Below are positions 17,882 through 26,866 of a stretch of DNA of 64,000 nt, one piece after another. The notes under the pieces were generated by a model. That model did not search any database. It saw only the letters and a list, made by a program, of their open reading frames with translations, and was not told the DNA's origin. Position 1 is the stretch's first letter. Every line of letters begins with the position of its first letter. The position numbers and the translations under genes were made by a program. The stretch covers positions 3,373,501 to 3,437,500 of the forward strand of contig NZ_AKVN02000001.1 in NCBI RefSeq assembly GCF_000271485.2, read 5' to 3'. Origin of the DNA: Pelosinus fermentans DSM 17108 (lineage in GTDB: Bacteria; Bacillota; Negativicutes; DSM-13327).

Positions 17882-18358
17882 TTAGCAGCTTATATCTTTT
17901 TTTAATCTGGGCCCAATGGGAGTAAAATTTTCTCGAATATAAAAATCAATGGTACGCTGCCAATTATTTTCATTAGGAGCACCAACTTCTATTCTATGCC
18001 ATTCTTTGCTTTTACCCAACTTAACAGTTTCCTCTATTAGCAAATTCCCAACCCCACAACTACGATATTCTGGCAACACATAAAACTCATTTATAATGCC
18101 AAATCGCCCTCCTGCATATATAGCCATAGATTGTACAACTGTTATTACGCCTATTACCTTTCCCTTATCTAACGCAATAAAAATTCTATTATCATCATTT
18201 TCTATGATCCTGCTGCACACTTCAACTGAGCATTCCAGGTTCAAGTCTACGTCCTTTTTATGCAATTCACTAAGTAGACTCTGCACTAAAATCACAATAC
18301 TATAGGAATCTTTTAACTCAGCTCTTTTTATCTTATAATTCAAATTGACTATACTCAT
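17882..18358 (-). CDS. GNAT family N-acetyltransferase
   Basis: About 158 residues with a GNAT core: KVIGVITVVQSMAIYAGGRFG, then the acetyl-CoA loop FYVLPEYRSCGVGNLLIEETVKLG and VGAPNENNWQRTIDFYIRENF. The start ATG 18358 follows AAGGAGG. Substrate unknown; no operon partner. Confidence 0.88.
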   Translation of the reverse strand: MSIVNLNYKIKRAELKDSYSIVILVQSLLSELHKKDVDLNLECSVEVCSRIIENDDNRIFIALDKGKVIGVITVVQSMAIYAGGRFGIINEFYVLPEYRSCGVGNLLIEETVKLGKSKEWHRIEVGAPNENNWQRTIDFYIRENFTPIGPRLKKDISC

Positions 18359-18477
18359 CAATATTTCCTCCTTATTGGTTATCGTTTGTACCCATTTACT
18401 ATGGAATCCTTAGTCAACATTTTATAACATGCTCTGATAATACTTCAATACAAATTTCTAGAATAAATTTTAGATAC

Positions 18478-19044
18478 TTACTCCAGAGTCCCTGCGGTTT
18501 TGGCAATTATCTTTTTTTTGGCCCGAAACTTTCTTACCTTCATCAAACTCGCACATTTATCATCGCACCATCGCTTTGTGCGACTTTTCGTTTCATCATA
18601 AAAAAACCATTTGCAATCTGGATTTTCACAAATTTTAATACGATTGTTGTCACCATATTCGATTAATTCGACAAAGGAGGCGGTTATTTCAGCTATAATC
18701 CAATTCCAATCAATCGATAACGGCTGTATTGTTATGCGGATTCCATGTTCCCCCTGTTCCACTACCCTTCTACAGGTTGATATTGCTAGATAATGATTTA
18801 TCCTCTTTATAGCCTCTAACGATATTGAATTCTCTCTCGTATAATCCTCTAGAACTTTTGCCAGAAATGTGCGCAATTCTAACAAACTCTCTATTGTACC
18901 AAATGAAAGTGGTATTTCTACTTGCAACTGACGTACTTCCAGAAATTCCTTAAATAATATAGGGTCTGTCAATATCTCCTTATTAAGTTTATGAGTAAGA
19001 TACCACCGCGTATTTAAAAAATCCAAACTTAATTCCCTCATCAT
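18478..19044 (-). CDS. CGNR zinc-finger (ABATE domain) regulator
   Basis: A 188-residue protein: N-terminal ABATE-type domain starting LSLDFLNTRW, and a C-terminal zinc finger CENPDCKWFFYDETKS followed by RWCDDKCAS and a basic tail MKVRKFRAKKK. The usual CGNR tetrapeptide is CASL here, but all four cysteines are kept. The family is thought to act as transcription regulators. The start ATG 19044 follows AAGGAG. It is divergent from the QueG-like gene and is the likely regulator of it. Confidence 0.88.
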   Translation of the reverse strand: MMRELSLDFLNTRWYLTHKLNKEILTDPILFKEFLEVRQLQVEIPLSFGTIESLLELRTFLAKVLEDYTRENSISLEAIKRINHYLAISTCRRVVEQGEHGIRITIQPLSIDWNWIIAEITASFVELIEYGDNNRIKICENPDCKWFFYDETKSRTKRWCDDKCASLMKVRKFRAKKKIIAKTAGTLE

Positions 19045-19064
19045 TGTAACTCCTTATCGCATCA

Positions 19065-19111
19065 TTGACAGTTACAAAACTAACCACTATACTTAGTATA
19101 TCACCGTAACT
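19065..19111 (+). promoter_or_regulatory. Promoter of QueG-like gene with candidate operator
   Basis: TTGACA (19065-19070), a 17-base spacer and TATACT (19088-19093) form a near-consensus promoter for the plus strand. Symmetric AGTTAC (19070-19075) and GTAACT (19106-19111) flank it and the palindrome ATACTTAGTAT (19089-19099) covers the -10 box. A further AACGTTAC lies at 19128-19135. These are candidate CGNR-regulator sites (inference). Confidence 0.65.
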
Positions 19112-19159
19112 CTCATTATTCAAATTAAACGTTACACAATGCATTTAGGAGGAATTAGT

Positions 19160-20077
19160 ATGAAGGCACTGACAGCTACATTACTCACAAAGCTAGATCA
19201 GAATGGCTGCAAAGGAACACTCGTACCCATCCATCATCTTCATAGCCTACAGCAGGAAATGCTAGAATTATATCAATCCAGGCTTCTGAATAATGAATTG
19301 ATACACAACTATTTAAATGACTTTCAATACGACTACTCTACAGTACTGCCAAATGCACAATCAATCATTATTGCAGCAGTACCACAGCCAATTACAAGAC
19401 TTCGCTTTATATGGCGGGGAAAAGAACAAGACATCATTGTACCACCCACTTACATCTATACGGAAGCGGAAAAACTAGTATTACATATTGCTGAAAGTGA
19501 ATTAAAAAAAAGAAACTTTTCCTTAGTCCGCGCAAAACTTCCTCTGAAACTCCTTGCAGTTAGAAGTGGACTCAGTCAATACGGCAGAAACAATATTTCC
19601 TATATTGGCGGTATGGGAAGCTTCTATCGACTGATTGCCCTAGTATCCGAGATGCCTAGCGATTCAGATTCCTGGCGAGACATACAAAGAATGCCGGCTT
19701 GTAACAATTGCTGGGCTTGTTTAAATAGTTGCCCTACAAAGTGTATTGACATAAATAGAACTATTATCCATGCTTCAAAGTGTCTTACATATATCAATGA
19801 ATCTTCTGAAATATTCCCTGACTGGGTTGACTGTACCTGGCATAACTCTTTAGTAGGATGTATGCGCTGCCAGCTAGCCTGCCCTCAAAATCAAAATTAC
19901 ATTCTAACAGCAAATCTCAAAAATATTTTGACTGAATCTGAGATCGATCTTTTATTAAGCAAGAATGATTTTACTGGACTTCCAAAGACCACCTGGGACA
20001 CGCTTGAAAAATTGAATCTAACTGAATATGAGCTCACTACTCTTCAAAGAAATCTCAAAGCATTGCTTCTACGCTAA
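19160..20077 (+). CDS. QueG-like double 4Fe-4S cluster protein
   Basis: A 305-residue protein. Two ferredoxin-type cluster motifs: CNNCWACLNSCPTKC near residues 187-201, and CMRCQLACP about 40 residues later, with one Cys (ASKC) between them. The order resembles the C-terminal half of epoxyqueuosine reductase (QueG). The N-terminal part keeps a related fold region (PLKLLAVRSGLSQYGRNNIS), but the QueG catalytic VDT-x-P-V-L-E-K segment is not evident, so tRNA modification is doubtful. Start ATG 19160 follows AGGAGGAATTAGT. Divergent from the CGNR regulator. A decayed relative lies at 9425-9513. Confidence 0.78.
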   Translation: MKALTATLLTKLDQNGCKGTLVPIHHLHSLQQEMLELYQSRLLNNELIHNYLNDFQYDYSTVLPNAQSIIIAAVPQPITRLRFIWRGKEQDIIVPPTYIYTEAEKLVLHIAESELKKRNFSLVRAKLPLKLLAVRSGLSQYGRNNISYIGGMGSFYRLIALVSEMPSDSDSWRDIQRMPACNNCWACLNSCPTKCIDINRTIIHASKCLTYINESSEIFPDWVDCTWHNSLVGCMRCQLACPQNQNYILTANLKNILTESEIDLLLSKNDFTGLPKTTWDTLEKLNLTEYELTTLQRNLKALLLR

Positions 20078-20110
20078 TCCACCTTTTTTTCTATGTAAGT
20101 TATACTTTCG

Positions 20111-21268
20111 TTACTTGAAAGGGAGAAACTTTGCAACAAAAAGTACAATAGCTTGTACAGCCAGAATCTCTGAAAATATATCAAATCCCAAGCTATAACT
20201 ATTTTCTTCTATATAGCTGTTCAAAATCAGAGGCCCCCAAAACATACCGATTCCCCAGAAAAGATAGTATATTCCTGTAATGGCTCCTTTATTAGCATTA
20301 GATACCTTTTCATTTAGAAATGCCATAGAAGCTAAGTAATAGGTTCCTAACCCGAAACTTGAAAAACATAAAGCTGCAGTAAGTGCAAAATGATCAAAAT
20401 ATGAAGATATTGCTAATCCTCCCGCTGCTGCTAACATACCAACTACCATAAAGATTTGACGTCCCAATCTATCAGACAAACAGCCAATAACGATCTGCGC
20501 CATACTAATTGCAATATAAAATAGTGAGAAAAATATGTTAATGTATGATTGACTATAGCCTTTTACAAGAATGATGAATGCTGGAATGATTGTCATAAAT
20601 ATACCAAATCCCGCTCCATATAAGGCAATGCCCGAAAGCACAGCCAGAATTTGTGGATTTCTCGTTAAAGCTAAGAGACTTTTTATTGTTATCGTTTCTG
20701 TAACTACATTTTGATTTTTTATTTTATTTTTCATGCTGCAAGCAATAATAATAGCTCCTATAGCACACAAGATAGTATAAAATAAAAAGATTTGATTATC
20801 AGACCAGGCTTTGAATACTACCACTCGCAAAAATGGTCCTACAGTCATTCCTAAGTAAATTGAGGCATTATACACGCCTATTGCCTTTCCTTTATGTTCA
20901 GAATATCGAAGTGATAACAGGGCTGGAGCCAAACTTAATATTGGTGCCTCACCAATTCCTTGTAATATCCTTCCACAAAATATTAAAGTCACACTATTAG
21001 TAGAATAGAATAACAAACCAGCAATGACGCTTACTATATATCCCATCAATACAAAAACTTTGAAACCCCACCGGTCTGCAAATACTCCAATAGGAAGTTG
21101 TGATGCTACCTGAGCAAAAGCATACGTGGATGCCAGGTATCCAACTAATGAACTTGAGTTAGCTAACGATATAACCGTTTGTGGCAATAACGCAAGAACC
21201 ATCCCATCTCCCAACATAAGCAAAAAGGCAGCACTACTCAATACTAATAACTGACTATGCTTAAACAC
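20111..21268 (-). CDS. MFS transporter
   Basis: A 385-residue protein with 12 hydrophobic segments, a drug-exporter-like (DHA) member of the major facilitator superfamily. The loop motif GVFADRWGFKVFVLMGY (D-R-x-G-x-K/R) follows helix 2 and a second copy, GCLSDRLGRQIFMVVG, lies in the second half. GTG start at 21268 behind GGGGGGAG. It is probably read from the AraC-type regulator side, which lies just upstream in the same orientation with a terminator between them. The substrate is unknown. Confidence 0.9.
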   Translation of the reverse strand: MFKHSQLLVLSSAAFLLMLGDGMVLALLPQTVISLANSSSLVGYLASTYAFAQVASQLPIGVFADRWGFKVFVLMGYIVSVIAGLLFYSTNSVTLIFCGRILQGIGEAPILSLAPALLSLRYSEHKGKAIGVYNASIYLGMTVGPFLRVVVFKAWSDNQIFLFYTILCAIGAIIIACSMKNKIKNQNVVTETITIKSLLALTRNPQILAVLSGIALYGAGFGIFMTIIPAFIILVKGYSQSYINIFFSLFYIAISMAQIVIGCLSDRLGRQIFMVVGMLAAAGGLAISSYFDHFALTAALCFSSFGLGTYYLASMAFLNEKVSNANKGAITGIYYLFWGIGMFWGPLILNSYIEENSYSLGFDIFSEILAVQAIVLFVAKFLPFK

Positions 21269-21308
21269 TTTTATCTCCCCCCCTCAAATCTTTGCTAAAA
21301 AATAAAAA

Positions 21309-21330
21309 AAGCAAGGCATCAGCCTTACTT
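21309..21330 (-). terminator. Terminator of AraC-type regulator
   Basis: Arms AAGCAAGGC and GCCTTACTT with a short loop, followed on the minus strand by T7-A-T6. Confidence 0.8.
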
Positions 21331-21380
21331 TAGTATAAGCACAATAAAAGTTGTACGTTTAACCGCATATAAGATCCTTT

Positions 21381-22097
21381 TTACTTATTTATGGGATTAC
21401 TACGATAAACACTGGGAGTGATTCCTTCAACCTGCTTAAATATCCTTGTTAATGATGCTTGATGTTCATACCCAACTTCTTGGGCAATCTCTAAAATGGT
21501 ATAATTCGTTTCTCGTAGTAACCGTTTAGCTTCTTCAATCCTCAACTTTTGAAGATATATTTGCACACTAACTCCCATCTTTTTTTGAAACCACTGACTG
21601 TAATAACCAACATGATAATGTTCTAATGAAGCTAACATCTCAAGCGAGATACCAGTATGATAATTCTCATGAAGATAACGAATTGACGGATATTTGTGAT
21701 TTTGCTGTATCAACTGAAAAGAATAATAAAGTAACTGATTCATCGCAGTCGTATTTGTCTGTTTATTTTGACATTCGCTCAGCATCAAAAAACGTAATGC
21801 ACGCCAGCGTTCATCAAACTCTAAATGTTTCACTTCATCGACTCCATTATGTGAAAACATTGTGTGAGGAATAAAAAACACTAAAAATTCATTTCGTTCC
21901 TTAGCATAATAACTATGTTCACATGCAGGAGGCAGCAGCAGGATGTGCTGCTGGTCAACGATAATTGATCTCTGACTCGCCTGCAAGTTTAATGTACCTT
22001 GAAGTGGCAGAATTAAATGCCCAAAAGCATGGATATGAGTATGTTTAATATCAATAAAGCATACTTTTTCTGCAAATGAAGAGTAAACTTGCCGCAC
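21381..22097 (-). CDS. AraC family transcriptional regulator
   Basis: About 238 residues: an N-terminal cupin-like sensing half (HIHAFGHLILPLQGTLNLQ) and two C-terminal AraC helix-turn-helix units, ending RLLRETNYTILEIAQEVGYEHQASLTRIFKQVEGITPSVYR. The GTG start at 22097 follows GGAGGGGGAATTA. Probably controls the neighbouring MFS gene (20111-21268), as is common for such pairs (inference). Confidence 0.88.
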   Translation of the reverse strand: MRQVYSSFAEKVCFIDIKHTHIHAFGHLILPLQGTLNLQASQRSIIVDQQHILLLPPACEHSYYAKERNEFLVFFIPHTMFSHNGVDEVKHLEFDERWRALRFLMLSECQNKQTNTTAMNQLLYYSFQLIQQNHKYPSIRYLHENYHTGISLEMLASLEHYHVGYYSQWFQKKMGVSVQIYLQKLRIEEAKRLLRETNYTILEIAQEVGYEHQASLTRIFKQVEGITPSVYRSNPINK

Positions 22098-22285
22098 TAA
22101 TTCCCCCTCCAATTTAAAGCTATTTTCTCTACATACTTATAGATCATTCTTTTTGAGCTGCTATTGTAAATTTCCATTAATACGAACCACTCGCCGATAC
22201 ATCCGGCTATAATTTAAGTCTCATTATAATACCCTCCTGTTTTAAATATGTCGTTGATTTATAAAGCATCTTTTTCTAATCTATA

Positions 22286-23116
22286 TTAAAGAGCAACTCC
22301 CATGTTTATAATCTTCTCCAAAATTTGAAATGTTGGTTTTCCTGCAGGTTGATATTCAACAAGAGATAAACCTAAAATATTAAATTCTCTATCCAGTACT
22401 TTTAAGAAACTAGAAAGTGTTTCAATCTTTAATCCACCTACAGCAGGAACTGGAACAAAGGGAAATACTACGGGGTCTATGACATCCAAGTCCATATGAA
22501 TATAAATATTTTCCGATCCTTTTGATTTAATTGTCTCTAACACATTATTTATATTTGATTCAATATCCTCTACTGTTAATAGTTTAATATTTTTATCTTC
22601 GATATACTGTACCTCAGCATCATCAAGTTCTCTACTTCCCAATAATATAATTTGTGAAGGCAGCAGTATAGAAAATGCCTGACTTAAAAGTTTGGAGTCC
22701 CCTTCCCCAAGCAGCATTCTAAGTGGCATTCCATGAAAGGCTTTACTATAAGAGGATTCGGGAGTATTGAGATCTCCATGAGCATCAAACCATAGAATCG
22801 TAATATCCCCTTTTATTTTGCTATTCAAATAAGATACGGGAACAATGCTAATATCACAGCCACCACCAATAGTGAAAATGGTTGTGGGCTTTTCTTGCAT
22901 GATCAATTTCTTACATTCCTCTAGCTGCTTCATAATTGATTTATATCCAATGATATTATTTTCGATAAGATAATCATCTTCTAGACTTACTTCAACATCA
23001 ATAAACGGTTTTGCACTTAGGTATTTCTTTTTGATTTCAATTGCACCTTCATATGTTGATTTATCTTGACCCCCACCTTGCCATTGGGGAAAGAAAATAT
23101 TCAAATGTTTTTTCAT
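22286..23116 (-). CDS. Arginase/agmatinase/formiminoglutamase family protein
   Basis: About 276 residues. Binuclear manganese motifs are present: GGGCDISIVPV (variant of GGDHS), WFDAHGDLNTP and HMDLDVIDP. The His of the first motif is replaced by Cys (GGGCD instead of GGDHS-type), so metal binding may be altered. The start ATG 23116 follows AGGA with 8-9 bases spacing. It lies 128 bases behind the threonine aldolase gene in the same orientation. The true substrate (arginine, agmatine, other guanidino compound) cannot be told. Confidence 0.85.
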   Translation of the reverse strand: MKKHLNIFFPQWQGGGQDKSTYEGAIEIKKKYLSAKPFIDVEVSLEDDYLIENNIIGYKSIMKQLEECKKLIMQEKPTTIFTIGGGCDISIVPVSYLNSKIKGDITILWFDAHGDLNTPESSYSKAFHGMPLRMLLGEGDSKLLSQAFSILLPSQIILLGSRELDDAEVQYIEDKNIKLLTVEDIESNINNVLETIKSKGSENIYIHMDLDVIDPVVFPFVPVPAVGGLKIETLSSFLKVLDREFNILGLSLVEYQPAGKPTFQILEKIINMGVAL

Positions 23117-23244
23117 AATCATGCTTCCTTTCGTCATTAAATACATACTAAAGCCCGCCCCTGCCAAAAAGACTACTAGTGAAGCCAGTACCAAAAATTT
23201 AATTACACCTGCAATATAACAAAGAAGGATTGATCAAAGGTCCT

Positions 23245-24282
23245 TTATTGTAATGCCTCAATATCCTTTATCAGAATTTCAACATTTTTCTTCTTCGTAG
23301 CCCAGCTGGTGCAAAATCTTACAGCACTGTGTGCAGCATCGACTTTTTCCCAGAAAGAGTAAGAATACTTTTTACTCAATTCCATTAACACATTATCCGG
23401 CAAAATTGGAAACTGCTGATTTGTTGTAGAATCATATCGAAAAGAAAAACCTTTTTTAGCAAATGCCTCCCGTATCATAATCGCCATATCCACGGCGTGC
23501 TTAGAAATTTCATAGTATAAGCCATCTTCAAATAAGGTCTCAAACTGAATCCCCAATAATCTCCCTTTAGCCAGCATTCCTCCATTTTGCTTGATAAAAT
23601 ACCGGAAATCTTTTTTCAAAGCATCATTTATAATTACTACTGCTTCACCAAATAATGCTCCAATTTTCGTTCCCCCTATATAGAATACATCACATAACCT
23701 TGCAATATCTGCCACAGATAAATCATTGCCTTTGGAAGCCAGACCATATCCTAATCTGGCGCCATCCATAACAAGCGGCAAACCGCATTCCCGGCAAACT
23801 TTACTTAATGCTTCCAATTCGGATTTACTATAAGTGGTTCCATTCTCGGTAGGATGGGAAATGTAAACCAAACCGGGCTGTACCATATGCTCATGATTAA
23901 CATCATTCCAATGAGCATCATATAATTCTTTAACCTGTTCTGCCTGAATTTTTCCATCATCACTCGGCAAAGTAAGCACTTTATGGCCAATAGCTTCAAT
24001 CGCCCCAGTTTCATGTACTGAGATATGTCCAGTAATGGCAGCAACTGCGCCTTGATGCGGGCGCAAAATGGAAGCGATAATAGTAGTATTAGTCTGTGTT
24101 CCCCCAACTAAAAAGTGTACATCTGCATTCTCTGCATGACACGCTTTTCTAATATAAGCTCTGGCTTTTTCACAGTGTTCATCCATACCATAACCGGGTG
24201 TTTGTTCTTCATTGGTTTCTAATAACCGTTTCATAATTCGCTCATGAGCACCTTCTGTATAATCACTTTCAAATCGTATCAT
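23245..24282 (-). CDS. Threonine aldolase family PLP enzyme
   Basis: A 345-residue fold-type I PLP enzyme of the beta-eliminating lyase/threonine aldolase family. It starts IRFESDYTEGAHE, has HISVHETGAIEA around the cofactor pocket, PLVMDGARLGYGL with the Asp-Ala-Arg contact, and YIGGTKIGALFGEAVV with the cofactor lysine. The start ATG 24282 follows GGAGAAGAG. The enzyme cleaves L-threonine or allo-threonine to glycine and acetaldehyde. A second, different threonine aldolase exists only as a remnant at 33234-33555. Confidence 0.9.
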   Translation of the reverse strand: MIRFESDYTEGAHERIMKRLLETNEEQTPGYGMDEHCEKARAYIRKACHAENADVHFLVGGTQTNTTIIASILRPHQGAVAAITGHISVHETGAIEAIGHKVLTLPSDDGKIQAEQVKELYDAHWNDVNHEHMVQPGLVYISHPTENGTTYSKSELEALSKVCRECGLPLVMDGARLGYGLASKGNDLSVADIARLCDVFYIGGTKIGALFGEAVVIINDALKKDFRYFIKQNGGMLAKGRLLGIQFETLFEDGLYYEISKHAVDMAIMIREAFAKKGFSFRYDSTTNQQFPILPDNVLMELSKKYSYSFWEKVDAAHSAVRFCTSWATKKKNVEILIKDIEALQ

Positions 24283-24506
24283 CTTATCTCTTCTCCAATC
24301 CATCTAATTTCTTTTGAATTACAACATAGAAGCATGTATTTCTGGTAATTGGAATAAAAACTTTATTTAGTAAGTATAAATGTAAGCCACTTGATTAACA
24401 ATTATAATCATAAGCACAATCATGAAGGAGATCCTTATGCAAAAAATGGAGAATGCGTTAGGGAAATCATAATAATTCAGCTTATTGCAGCTTTCCCAAA
24501 TAGTGT

Positions 24507-25427
24507 TCAAATTAAAGAATCTCGAAGCTGCTTGACATCGCTTATAGGGGGTAAACCAAACTTACGGGCGTATTCCCGGCTAAATTGAGACGGACTTTCA
24601 TAGCCGACCTGAAATCCAGCTTCTGCTGCACTCAAGGATTCGGTTAGCAGCAAGCGGCGTGCCTCTTGCAATCTTATCAGTTTTTGATATTGCAAAGGAC
24701 TCATGGCTGTAACTTTTTTAAACTGATTATGCAATGATGAAATGCTCATATTTACGCTTCTTGCTAGCTCTTCAATTCGCAGTGGCTTAGCAAAATCACG
24801 ATTAACCATTTGAATTACTTTGGCAATGCATTGCGCGTGACTGCCAATCAAGGCAAAGGATTGAATGAGATTGCCCTGCTCATCCTGTAAAATCCGATAA
24901 AGGATTTCACGAATAATCAAAGGAGAAAGAATTGAAATATCCTGAGGTGTGTCTAAAAGGCGAACAAGCCTTATCACAGCGTCAAGTAACTCAATTTTAG
25001 TCTTATTTACCAACAGCCCTCGCCCTACATCCGTTCTACTTCTCCACATATGATCGGATTCCTTGATGATAGCAAAAATTTGCTCAGAACTAAAACTCAG
25101 TTTCACACATAAAAAAGGCGTCTGAGGAGTGGCCTGGATGATTCGTCCTGAAATAGGAAGTCGAACAGAAGCAACCAGATAGGCTGTCGGATCATATTGA
25201 TAAACTTCACCTGCCAGCATCACAATTTTGGAGCCTTGTGCAATTACTACTAAAGAAGGTTCATAAATAAAATGACGTAACGTTTCAGTTACATTGGATA
25301 CACGCGACAAACGCAAAGAAGCGATAGCGGTAGTATACGTCCCATCTGAATTGACAAGCCGGCCAATGCGCAAGGCCAATTCTTTTTGTCCTTCTGAAAT
25401 CTTATCATCTGTTAAGTCGTTATTCAT
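24507..25427 (-). CDS. AraC family regulator (AraC_N type)
   Basis: About 306 residues. The N-terminal half is of the AraC-type regulator N domain (YEPSLVVIAQGSKIVMLAGE, then YDPTAYLVASVRLPISGRI), the C-terminal half carries two helix-turn-helix units (ELARSVNMSISSLHNQFKKVTAMSPLQYQKLIRLQEAR and SAAEAGFQVGYESPSQFSREYARKFG, in part). ATG 25427 follows AAAGGAATTTGAAA. It is divergent from the short-chain dehydrogenase, a pairing common for this subgroup and the likely target. Confidence 0.9.
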   Translation of the reverse strand: MNNDLTDDKISEGQKELALRIGRLVNSDGTYTTAIASLRLSRVSNVTETLRHFIYEPSLVVIAQGSKIVMLAGEVYQYDPTAYLVASVRLPISGRIIQATPQTPFLCVKLSFSSEQIFAIIKESDHMWRSRTDVGRGLLVNKTKIELLDAVIRLVRLLDTPQDISILSPLIIREILYRILQDEQGNLIQSFALIGSHAQCIAKVIQMVNRDFAKPLRIEELARSVNMSISSLHNQFKKVTAMSPLQYQKLIRLQEARRLLLTESLSAAEAGFQVGYESPSQFSREYARKFGLPPISDVKQLRDSLI

Positions 25428-25593
25428 TTTCAAATTCCTTTCAGTGTGGCATTTGCTACTAAAATAATACAATCTTTTGTAGGATCAGGCAATGATAAAC
25501 GATAAATGGACTACATGGTAACCCTATTCTTAATATATAATGATCTCATAGATATTGGTATGTTACATCTAAAAAACTAAGGAGGATTGTTAT

Positions 25594-26340
25594 ATGCGTC
25601 TAACGGGGAATACAGTATTAATTTCAGGTGGAGCTTCCGGAATTGGACTCGCTTTAGCCGAACGATTTTTAAGAAATGGTAACAAGGTAATCATTTGTGG
25701 CCGCAGGCCGGAAAAGCTGATGGAGGCTAAAGAGAAATTTCCCGAATTACATACTATCGTTTGCGATATATCTGCCGAAGAAGGACGGAAAGATTTATAT
25801 AATCGGGTTACAAGTACATTTCCAACAATGAATGTGTTAGTCAACAATGCAGGAATCCAGCAACGGATCAATTTATTGGATGCCAGTATGGATTGGGACT
25901 ACTATCGCCAAGAAATTACCGCAAACTTAGAGGCTCCCATCCATCTGTCAATGCTTTTCATCCAACACTTAACTCGTCAGCAAAAAGCGTCAATTATTAA
26001 TGTTACATCCGGATTGGCCTTTACTCCTCCTGCCTGGGTTCCTATCTATGGTGCAACGAAAGCTGCCCTGCATTCTTTCACGATGAGTCTAAGATTGCAG
26101 TTATCGGATACTGATGTTGAGGTTATCGAAGTGGCCCCGCCTGCAGTTAATACCGATTTAGGCGGTGTGGGACTACATACATTTGGAGCGCCAGTTGATG
26201 ATTTCGCCCAAGCTGTTTTTAAAGGTTTTGAAGCTGAAGAGAAAGAAATCGGCTTCGGATCGAGCCTAAATGTACTCCGTGCCTCAAGAGATATGTTAGA
26301 TACAATCGCACAACAAAATTGGGATTCTTTCAAAAAATAA
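25594..26340 (+). CDS. Short-chain dehydrogenase/reductase (DltE-like)
   Basis: A 248-residue SDR. Cofactor loop SGGASGIGLALAERF (GGxxxGIG), NNAG as VNNAGIQ, the Ser of the triad in INVTSGLAF, and the catalytic YGATK (Tyr-x-x-x-Lys). The start ATG 25594 follows AAGGAGGATTGTTAT. It resembles the DltE/YciK-type uncharacterised SDRs; the substrate is unknown. Divergent from an AraC regulator and ended by a strong terminator. Confidence 0.92.
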   Translation: MRLTGNTVLISGGASGIGLALAERFLRNGNKVIICGRRPEKLMEAKEKFPELHTIVCDISAEEGRKDLYNRVTSTFPTMNVLVNNAGIQQRINLLDASMDWDYYRQEITANLEAPIHLSMLFIQHLTRQQKASIINVTSGLAFTPPAWVPIYGATKAALHSFTMSLRLQLSDTDVEVIEVAPPAVNTDLGGVGLHTFGAPVDDFAQAVFKGFEAEEKEIGFGSSLNVLRASRDMLDTIAQQNWDSFKK

Positions 26341-26369
26341 CTAATCAATCAGTAGTCTGAAAATAATTG

Positions 26370-26410
26370 AACCTCCGTTGTCAGTTACAGAGAACCTGAC
26401 AACGGAGGTT
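26370..26410. terminator. Terminator between convergent genes
   Basis: Perfect 15-base arms AACCTCCGTTGTCAG and complement, loop of 11, TTTT after the stem on the plus strand. Serves the SDR gene and possibly the opposing MmcQ gene. Confidence 0.88.
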
Positions 26411-26470
26411 TTAACTATATGCTTCTTCTATTCTTAAATGCAAATAAAAATCCTGTACCGCTTAAATAAA

Positions 26471-26851
26471 TCACCAGTCTTCTTGATATTTCACTCTCTT
26501 ACTCCGAGGAAGGGATTTATATACTAATTCATAAGAATGATCGATTAAGCCTCTTATTTCACGTTCTGGAATACTACCATCAAGCAGTAACGTGTTCCAA
26601 TGGCGCTTATTCAAATGGTATCCAGGTATGATGCTTGGATATTGTTGTCTTAATACTTCAGAATAGTAAGGATCACATTTCAACGAAAGATTATCCTGAC
26701 CAGTTCTGCGTGACAATAGTGCAAATATCTTGGATGCTATCTTCATAACAATGATATCGGGACCAAAAGGGTAATCCTCAATTGATCCAGGCTTCGTTAG
26801 GCAGTATAAAAATAGATCTTTCGAATTCATAGTAAGTTTCTTTTCTTCCAT
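26471..26851 (-). CDS. MmcQ/YjbR family protein, copy 2
   Basis: A 126-residue protein of the same length as and very like the gene at 5843-6223. Shared strings include LYCLTKPGSIEDYPFG, SLKCDP and HWNTLLLDGSIPE; the DNA is also similar, as in the shared CATAAGAATGATC. ATG 26851 is preferred because CAGGAG lies 9 bases before it. It follows the amidohydrolase gene by 15 bases and is probably cotranscribed. It looks like a duplication inside this chromosome region. Confidence 0.9.
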   Translation of the reverse strand: MEEKKLTMNSKDLFLYCLTKPGSIEDYPFGPDIIVMKIASKIFALLSRRTGQDNLSLKCDPYYSEVLRQQYPSIIPGYHLNKRHWNTLLLDGSIPEREIRGLIDHSYELVYKSLPRSKRVKYQEDW

Positions 26852-26866
26852 GCTATACAACTCCTG

